Below, piece after piece: positions 56,238 through 64,000 of a stretch of 64,000 nucleotides of DNA. The stretch comes from Capsicum annuum (Eukaryota; Streptophyta; Magnoliopsida; Solanales; Solanaceae), in contig NC_061121.1 of assembly GCF_002878395.1 (NCBI RefSeq), positions 15,454,938-15,518,937 on the forward strand, in the 5' to 3' direction. The notes under the pieces were generated by a model. That model ran no database searches. It was not told the origin of the DNA and saw nothing but the letters and a program-made list of their open reading frames with translations. Each line of letters opens with the position of its first letter. Position 1 is the first letter of the stretch. The translations under genes and the position numbers were made by a program.

Positions 56238-57063
56238 TGGACCAAGACATAGTTTTTCACTTACGTTGATACCTCATTATTTTATTTTTTTCTTCTTCAA
56301 GTTTAAAGAACTATGACATTGCTTCAAGTACAAACCTGTATGTAATGATTCTGTAAAATAATCATCATTAACAATAAATTTGAGGTCAAAATTGACCGTT
56401 TTATCCGTTAATTTTAACTTTCCTTTATTTCCTATTTTTTGCTTCATATCCATAGTTTTCAATGCTCCAATGCAAGAAACAATAAATCAATTTTTGATAT
56501 TGATCATAAAATGCAGTAGATTGATCGATGCATAATAGAGGAGAAAAAAAAAAGATTTGAGAAAGTATATTTAGAAAAGAAAAGTGATTTAAGAGTAACA
56601 ACTATAAAGAACATTTAATTTCCTTAATTGTGTAAGGAGAGTGATTTTGGGCCAAGTGGCTAAAAAAGGAAATAAATTGGGTCGACTGGCTCCAATTGTC
56701 CGTATTCTCATAGTGTGGGCCATTTCTTTTTAAAATGGTCAGTTCATGTCCTTTTTCCTAAATATTATAACTAAAGGCCCAAGAATATATATATATATAT
56801 TCTGAATATAAAAAAGTTATAAAAGTAATTAAAAAGTAGATTATAAGTAATATTTTTTTACGTATAAAAAATTAAAATTATATATGTATTATGTCGGTTC
56901 GGTTTGATTTTATTTTTGTTAATACCAAACCAAACCAAAAATGATCGGGTTTTTTATTTTTAACACCAAACCAATCATACCAAATCATAAGTTGATTTTT
57001 TTTCTCGATTTGGTTTGATTCATCGGTTCGATTTGACTTAACGGTTCAATTTGTACACCCCTA

Positions 57064-58676
57064 GATGACAGGAGAAGATGAAGATGAAGATGTGAGGATT
57101 TGGGGTCAGGTTAAAAAAGTTAATGAGGATATAGTGCACCAAAAGTTATCAATAATTTGTATATTCAACTTTAATTAGTCTTGATTGAGACACAACTGAT
57201 TGCTATGGTAGTATTTCTACAAAATTTACTTACAATTTTTGTTTATGGATTGTCTTTGGTGTTTTCACTTAGGTCATTTATGCTCTATCTTACTATAAGA
57301 TATAGCTTATTTGACTTTTGTTTGTTGATATCTTACCATAACATTTAAGATTATATTTAATTAACACATTGAGTTAGAAAAATGCAACAAAGCCAAATAT
57401 TAAAATATTCTTTAGATATATAAGTCCATGTTGGATAAAGCTATTAGTTGAAGACACTAAAATCAATTACTTCGATATAAACCTTAAAGTGTTTCGTTGA
57501 TGTGAATAGAAATGTATAAATTAGTATCAAGTTTACAAGAATATTTAGATTTAAATTAAAAGTTATTACTTTTTTGTATTGTTATAATTTTTATTTTGTA
57601 TATATCTACTATTTAAAATATATCATTAATAATTTAAATTTTATATTAAATAACTTGGGATAAACATGCAATGCACGTTCCCATTGATTAGTACCCATAA
57701 ATATATAAAGTATTATATTTATAATAGAAATATACAAAGTATATTATATATAAAGTTTATATCATGTATATACCATATACATACATATATAAATATACAA
57801 AGTATTAAGAAACATACTAAGCATATTTATAATATAAATATACAAAGTATGTTATATATGAACTATGAAGTTTATACCATGTATATATCATATACACACA
57901 TATATAAGAATACAAAGTATAAAGAAACATACTAAGCATATTTATATATTTATGGTATATGATATAATATACCATAAATATGCAAAGCATGTTTTACATA
58001 GAAATAATTTATTCACACACAGTAAAATCTTTCGTGTATAAGAAAATTAAAGAAATAAATTAGTGGCACCCTAAAATTTAATAACAACTCATCATTTCCT
58101 ATTTCTTAGGAACAGAAAATGAAGGAATAAATTAAATAAATTCCTAAAAAAAATAAATTTGTTTGAAAGATAATATTTGTAACCTAAAAAACTGGAAGCA
58201 GTGATCTGTTAATATAACATCCATATTTAAAATTTTCAAATATGAGAAACGGCTATTAATGTAAATATTATATATGTCATAATTGAAATTTATTAAATAT
58301 GGTCATGTATGTGTAATTATTTTTATAATAGTGGCTAATTATGTTCTTTTCCATTAGTAGATAAATTTTAGTTGGGTGATTTTGATAGTTTGTAAAAGTT
58401 AGGGCATAAAATCATATTTTAAAAAGTTTTTTCAAAAGTCAAAAAAAAAAATTCAAAAAAGACATGGCCAAACACAACTCCAACTCCAATTTCAACTCTA
58501 ACTTCGAAAAATTTTAGTTTTCATGGCCAAACGGCTACTTAGATAATGCACTACAATAATGCACTGTCCGTGTTTCTACAATTTTAATATTGGTGGCATT
58601 GTATCTTTAGAAGTCGTTTGGTGTGAGGTATTAAAATATATAATTTCGAGATAAAATAATAGTTTCAGTATTTATT
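57064..58676. other. Intergenic, AT-rich
   Basis: No gene. It contains the tandem repeat listed at 57718-57940 and a MITE copy at 58350-58543 (GGGTGATTTTGATAGTTTGT to CATGGCCAAACGGCTAC). TTAGAAGTCGTTTGGTGTGA at 58608 is a possible MITE start whose right end may be near 62710. Confidence 0.5.
57718..57940. repeat. Two-unit AT-rich tandem repeat, about 110 bp
   Basis: TTTATAATAGAAATATACAA to AAGAAACATACTAAGCATA at 57718-57826 is repeated at 57827-57940 with substitutions and a short insertion. An open frame across it is an artefact. Confidence 0.8.
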
Positions 58677-61058
58677 GGAAAAGGGTCATATTTACCTCTG
58701 AACTATTAAAAATGATTTAAAAATACCCTTCGTTATACTTTGAGTGTAAATATTACCCCTCCGTTATACTCTCAATGCAAATATACTCCTCTCATTGTAT
58801 TTTGGGTCAAATATGTCCCTTGTCCATTAATTATTACTTTTACCCAGCCAATATCCCAAATAACTCACTTTCACAGAATATATGAAAGATCATTTTTATC
58901 ATTACTGCTCCCCTTTATTTGCCTATCAAATGGTTCAAACAATACATTGAAAAAAGTTGAAAATTCATTTACTCTGTGTGTTATATTGTTCTTAATTTTA
59001 TTGTCTGAATTTAAATCTGAAATTTTTGAAGTTAAATTGATCTACTCTTGTTGGATCATTTGGAGAAGTGCTTGTGACAACAAAACATGAAGAGACTACA
59101 CTAATAGCAGAGATTGACTATTCAGTAATTAAGCAGAGAAGAACATACCTTCCATTTTAAAAACAAAGGCGAGGAGATTTATACCAGTTAGTTGATGTTG
59201 AGAGATTGAACTCCACGGGGGCCAACTGAGGTGCATTCCATATTGTATGGGAATGAAATAATATAGAATTGATCAGTGATAAGAGAGTGATGCATTGAAT
59301 GGCTGAAATGGCACGATTGCATATCTGTGCTTACAATGCTTCCTGCACAATTGTATAGCTCATTTCTCTTCTGAAGTCATTACTGGCTTCCAAATCACTA
59401 CCCCTTAGATTTTGCTAGCACTGATGCACATTATGATGTGGGCGAAAATGCAACAAAGGCTTATTTTGTTTTTGATTTCTTTTCTAGTTTCTTTCTTTTG
59501 ATTAAAAAAAAAAAAGTTGTGATTGGAAGTTGTTGCAAACAAATTAAGGTCCCGTTTGGCCATAATTTTTTTTCCCTTTTTTTCACTTTTTTCACTTTTT
59601 TGAAAATTATGGTGTTTGGCCATGAAAATTTGAAGAAAAAAAAAATTGAAGTTGGATTCCAAAAAGTGAAAACAACTTTTTGTTGTTTTCACAATTTTCC
59701 ACTCCCATTTTCAACTTTCATTATTATTAGATATAAACTCAATCTTTAAAGTTTTACATAAACACCTCTTATAACTACAACCAACAACCAAAAAAGAAAA
59801 ATTATTTATTTTCCATGGTACAACATCATTTTTAATTGTTACAGATATTCTAATTTCTTTTCTTCTTTTAACCAAAATTTACTAACGTGAAGTAAAAAAT
59901 AATAAATGACAATCTATGACGGAAATGTATCAACTTTGTTTTGAATGAACTATATTATAAAATATATAAGGTCTAGTACATTATGTTATTTAAAAGTGAG
60001 AAATTTAATACTTTTTTTCTTGCCATTCTAATTTTTTGTATATGTCATATAATGACTATTATGATTTTAATAAATAATTAAAAAGTGGTCAATAAAATCG
60101 TATATCAAACATAACGTAACGCTCCATATTTACGATACAATAATATTCAAGGAAAATCAATATCATCAATAAAGAAAAAGCAAAAAATTAGCAATAATCT
60201 ATTCAGAAATAATTCATCCGTAAATTTTTTTAAAAAGACCAAATTCAATAAAATAATTAATTCAAGTGAAAGTAATTAAGAATTTTCATCAACAAATTTA
60301 AGAATATATAAAATATATTTATATCCATCAATCATATTTATCAAAATATAATTACTCTATTCAATCGATTATGGTTAGATGAACTTATTTAGGTCGTACT
60401 TGTAATATTTTTATTCAAATTTTAGAATAATAACAATCATAATAATTAGTTTGTTGTTAATTATTTTATCAATTGAAGACATATAAATTAGTTTCTCAAC
60501 ATTTGGTTGTATGTTAGTAAGAAAATTAGTAGTTGAGTGATTTTGATAATTTTTAAAAGTTGAGGGCATAAAATCATATTTAAAAAAAGATTTTTCAAAA
60601 GTTAAAAAAAGAATAAAAAAGATATGGCCAAACACAACTCCAACTCCAACTCCGGAAAAAAAGTAATTTTCATGGCCAAACGGCTACTAAGTCTTGTTTT
60701 GGGTGAATACGATTGCTATTGAAGCAGTCGAAGTTGTTTTGAAGAAAAATAAACTCTGACACCACTTCATTGTTCATATTTGAAGCTTTATTCCAGTCGG
60801 GTTATGGGTTATTTTTTATGTTAGTTGGGTAAAAATGATTTTGGGGCCTTTGTAGTAATCCCAGCCATCCATGTTTTTTTTTTTTAAGGTTGGAATCCAA
60901 ATATTTAACAGACAAGGGGTATATTTGACCCAAAGTATAATGGGAGGGGTATATTTGCACCAAAAGTATAACGGGAGGAGTATATTAGCACCCAAAGTAT
61001 AATGAAGGGTATATTTAAACAATTTTTAATAGTTCAGGGGTAAAAATGATCCTTTTCT
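58677..61058. mobile_element. Mutator-like element with long terminal inverted repeats
   Basis: 58677-58860 (GGAAAAGGGTCATATTTACC, TGAACTATTAAAAATG, ACCCTTCGTTATACTTTG) is the inverted partner of 60880-61058 (reverse reads GAAAAGGATCATTTTTACCC, TGAACTATTAAAAATTG, ACCCTTCATTATACTTTG). The terminal repeats are about 180 bp. Inside each repeat the phrase on CCCTCCCGTTATACTTT is itself reiterated three to four times. Flanks GTATTTATT and GTAATTTTT may be a decayed 9-bp duplication. A MITE of about 1.1 kb is nested inside. No transposase is recognised. Confidence 0.8.
59547..60690. mobile_element. MITE-like element nested in the MULE
   Basis: The left end GGTCCCGTTTGGCCATAATT and the inverted right end (TAGTAGCCGTTTGGCCATGA) form a terminal repeat. 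The right 170 bases match 58350-58543, including ATATGGCCAAACACAACTCC. Open frames at 59405-59749 are low-complexity artefacts. Confidence 0.6.
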
Positions 61059-61767
61059 GTAATTTTTTTGATGTATTATTTGGTTGACAATATTCGGGAT
61101 AACTTATTTTGAGACTAATAAATAGTATCGGGATAAGTTATCTCACGTATATGGTGAGATAACAATTCCAACATAATTTATCCATGGGATAAACTATAAA
61201 ATGACAAAATTATCCCTAAATTCTTTGATTATCACATTAGTATATATATATATATATATATATATATTACTTTACTTTTTTTTATAAAATATAAGGTATT
61301 TGTATGACGAGATAGGTTAGATTTTAATGCGAATGAATATGGAACTTACCATATGAAGTTCAAATTTTTAGATGAGATGAAAAAATAAATTACAAAATTT
61401 TGTGTATAATATTTTGTTGTTTCTACACAAGGTTTTTCAGCGTTTTTATTTTACTTTTTCTACCAATTTATTCAAATATTTTTATCTAAAAATCCCCCCA
61501 AAAAATAAATCTAACCACTACATGCTTCTTCATTATATATGTTTTGGAGAAAGTAAAAAATTCAAACTTATAAATAAAGAGAAAAATCATATGAATCAAA
61601 TAAATAATTTTTTATGTTGAGTAATGGAGAATCTAGCTAACTATTATTTTGAATTTTATTTTTAAGACTATAGCTAATAACGTTTTTTCAAATGATTTTA
61701 CTGGTATATATATATATATATATTTATATATATACACCCCCCCCCCACACACACACACATACACACA

Positions 61768-61814
<47 letters not shown>

Positions 61815-63331
61815 CTTTACTATTATATATAAGAGAAAATGTGAGGTTTTAGTAGTTTTCGCATCAATTTTTTTTATCATTTTATCCCTAATTTAAATTT
61901 TAATTATTCTATAAATTTTCATTCATTTTGATAAATTTGAACAATTAGATAAACTTATTAAATGCTACAAAAGTGTTGAGTATTGAAAAAATGATAGTGA
62001 CACCATAAAAACTACTATTTACACAATCAAGTTCAAAATTAATACAAGGATTTATTGTCTTTCTATTTTGTAGAAATGTTTATTAATCGTACTTTAGATT
62101 TTCATTTTTCCTAACAAATTTATTATGGACAAGTTATTAAAGTATGTTGAAATTTCCTTTCTAACTTAATACATGATTAATTCTTAAATAAAAAATATTT
62201 TTATATTTAACTAAAAATATTTGAAAATTTAATTTTTTAAAAAATACAATTTGACTCTCCAAATATTAATGATACTAAATAATGAAAAATAAGAGTAATT
62301 CTTTTTCATATTTTTTTGATGATGATTTTTTTTGATAAAAAATGAGATTATCAATATTTTATGAAATTTAGAACAAAATAAGTAATTTAACATGAAATAT
62401 TAGAGCTTCATACACATTTAAGAAATATCAACATAAATTTGTTAACATATATGTTTAGGAAAAAGAAATTAATAAAGTTAAAAAAAAACTAGTAACTTTT
62501 AATTTTCTTTTGTATGATTTAATATGAAGGAAAATAATTAACCTAAATACTGTGAAAGGTATTTTTGTAAACAAACTATCTATTCTTAAAAAGAATGTAA
62601 TGCATATTATTTTTAATACCACAAATCAAACAACCACTAAAAAATAATATCAGGATAACTAATCCTAGTACAACTAATCTCAGTATAACTAATCTCAGCA
62701 TAAGTTGTTTCCCAACCAAATGACCCCTTAAAGTAAATATATATTATACATAAAAATAATACACTAAATCTATTTTGATTACTTTTTATATCCATGATAT
62801 AATTGTGTCATTTTTTTATTTTTTTTTAAAGTGACGGCATTCGCAACCTCTGGGCCCTTATGAAAAGGCTATGAACAGCCTCTTATGAAGATAATAGAGA
62901 ATATTGAATTGAAGTGTCCACACATATATAACATATATAAATCCATATATAACACCTACTTTTTTTTTAGTTCGCTTAAAAAAAAAAAAAAACCTTCTTC
63001 CTTTTTTGGTAACTTAACCACGTAGCATATTTAAGATCATAAGATTGAAGGATATTTTGATACAGTTAACTTATCTTTAATTTAAGAACACAAAATTCAA
63101 AAAAAAATATTCTTAAATTTCATGTCAAATTAAACTATGTCATCATTTTTGAAACTGAGGAAATACTTAACTTCATAAAAAAATTTGTAAACCTACTGAT
63201 GAATAGCCTTTGTCTTTCCATCACCAGTGCAAATTAGAATCTAACATAAAAATTAGTTTAACAACTCAAACATTAACACTAAATTGCAAGAGTAGAATAC
63301 CTTCAATTATCTTTAGAGCTCCCAAGCAAAA
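61059..63331. other. Intergenic, AT-rich with microsatellites
   Basis: No gene is recognised. (TA)n runs lie at 61232-61266 and 61771-61811, and a C-run followed by (AC)n at 61736-61768. A MITE end (CAGCATAAGTTGTTTCCCAA..CCAAATGACCCCTTA) lies at 62696-62731. Short open frames are chance or repeat-driven. Confidence 0.55.
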
Positions 63332-63585
63332 TACTCCCTCTATTTCGGAATAAGTGAATTGTTGGGGTATTTATTGGTATTTCAAAATAAGTGAATCATT
63401 AATTTTTTTTTGAAGTTTACTCTTATAATTTGACAACCAATTAACTTTTGAAAAAATATTACAAAGTCAGTTTTTTCTTTTTTTGGGGTAAAAATAGAAA
63501 GTTGTGTTAAATTTATATCTTTAATGCTTTTTTCTTAATTTGTGTGTCAAAATCCAACAATTCATTTATTATGAAACGGAGGGAG

Positions 63586-63587
<2 letters not shown>
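63332..63587. mobile_element. Stowaway-like MITE
   Basis: TACTCCCTCTATTTCGGAAT at the left and, reversed, TACTCCCTCCGTTTCATAAT at the right. CTCCCTCCGT is the known Stowaway terminus with a TA target. It is 256 bp, with a second partial inverted copy (TTTCAAAATAAGTGAA) inside. Confidence 0.85.
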
Positions 63588-63626
<39 letters not shown>

Positions 63627-63633
63627 TATATAA

Positions 63634-63677
<44 letters not shown>

Positions 63678-63688
63678 GGAGTATATAA

Positions 63689-63729
<41 letters not shown>
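63585..63729. repeat. Compound (TA)n(GA)n microsatellite, three blocks
   Basis: Three consecutive blocks of (TA)n followed by (GA)n, separated by GAGTATATAAATA. It starts at the right edge of the Stowaway-like MITE. The open frames in both directions are artefacts of the repeat. Confidence 0.95.
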
Positions 63730-63754
63730 ATGTAAAATAATAATTTAGCATAAA

Positions 63755-64000
63755 CTTATTGGGTTATCGGTTTTTCCAATAACCTAGTTAAAAAAATTAA
63801 AATCGAATCAATAACCCAATAATTTTTTTTTATAAAATCATTAAAAAATCGTTAACCCTATAACGATAAATCAATAATATTTTTATCGGTTTAATTTTTG
63901 TACGTCCCTAACTTAAATTGCAATTTCTTATTCCGTTAATTATACTAAGAAACATATTTGTGCATGTCAGTCTCCTCAAAATCCTAATCGAAACACTAAT
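63755..64000. other. AT-rich end of window, possible hAT MITE
   Basis: GGGTTATCGGTTTTTCCAAT at 63761 and ATCGGTTTAATTTTTGTACG then TCCCTAA near 63886-63914 resemble decayed ends of the hAT family seen at 54423-57063. No gene was seen. Confidence 0.3.

Larger units (their letters stand above)
55101..56758. mobile_element. Mutator-like element nested in the hAT element
   Basis: TAAATATTA flanks both ends exactly (55092-55100 and 56759-56767), a 9-bp target duplication. The ends GGGAAAATGACCGCAATAGC and, reversed, GGAAAAAGGACATGAACTG are short degenerate inverted repeats. At 55714 MASTSVLISIMIKYGGQWIS resembles the start of MuDR-type transposases, but the frame stops after about 30 codons. The assembly gap lies inside. 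Confidence 0.8.
54423..57063. mobile_element. hAT-type element with perfect 12-bp termini
   Basis: TAGGGGTGTACA starts the left end and its reverse complement closes the right end. Flanks are GATGACGG (54415-54422) and GATGACAG (57064-57071), an 8-bp duplication with one mismatch. The subterminal regions are rich in CGGTTTGGTTT-like words on both sides. A Mutator-like element occupies its centre. Coding capacity is not recognised. Confidence 0.85.

Noticed and set aside
61649..61852. Plus-strand open frame rich in Tyr-Ile
   Set aside because: It is translation of (TA)n and (AC)n runs.
63540..63751. Long YIYIYI/EREREER open frames
   Set aside because: Direct translation of the (TA)n(GA)n microsatellite.

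Overview
This is plant nuclear DNA and almost certainly from a Solanaceae genome. It is AT-rich and intron-bearing, and it is packed with nested transposable elements of kinds familiar from that family: tRNA-derived SINEs, RTE LINEs with (TTG)n tails, hAT and Mutator MITEs, Tat-like gypsy and Ty1/copia elements. The species cannot be fixed from the sequence alone. A run of exactly 100 N at 55413-55512 marks an assembly gap.

Only one intact protein-coding gene is visible: a five-exon ankyrin-repeat gene (23560-27981, + strand, 239 aa) that resembles the plant homologue of gankyrin/PSMD10. The main non-coding discovery is a MIR398 locus. A + strand hairpin at 14145-14264 carries a 21-nt segment identical to the miR398 sequence as I remember it, with a TATA box just upstream. 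A second + strand hairpin (21223-21337) differs at one base. A third, degenerate copy lies on the minus strand (15448-15567), in the right arm of a large inverted repeat that duplicates the whole MIR398 locus.

Layout from left to right: an LTR-like fragment (1-1312); a LINE RNase H pseudogene (about 1360-2475); a 5'-truncated RTE-type LINE on the minus strand (3898-6652); inverted repeat 1 (7601-16130), whose left arm is split by an insertion containing a complete but dead Ty1/copia element (8016-13386); a Mutator-like element with a 9-bp target duplication (18934-20702) holding two smaller elements; the second MIR398 hairpin; a TIR element (about 21952-22967); the gankyrin-like gene, whose first intron holds several SINEs and a hAT MITE; inverted repeat 2 (30455-39736), a tail-to-tail palindrome of two decayed plant-mobile-domain genes; a partial direct pseudogene copy of the gankyrin gene (39739-41519); a gag-only Tat-like gypsy element on the minus strand in a tandem LTR arrangement (41915-52042); an inverted partial gankyrin copy (52042-53118); a hAT element (54423-57063) with a Mutator-like element inside it (55101-56758); and a nested MULE/MITE region with microsatellites to the end.

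The window looks like a segmental-duplication hot spot. The MIR398 unit, the plant-mobile-domain gene and the gankyrin gene are each present in two or three copies, several of them inverted. Insertions present in one copy and absent from its partner allow relative dating of events and base-level definition of the mobile elements.
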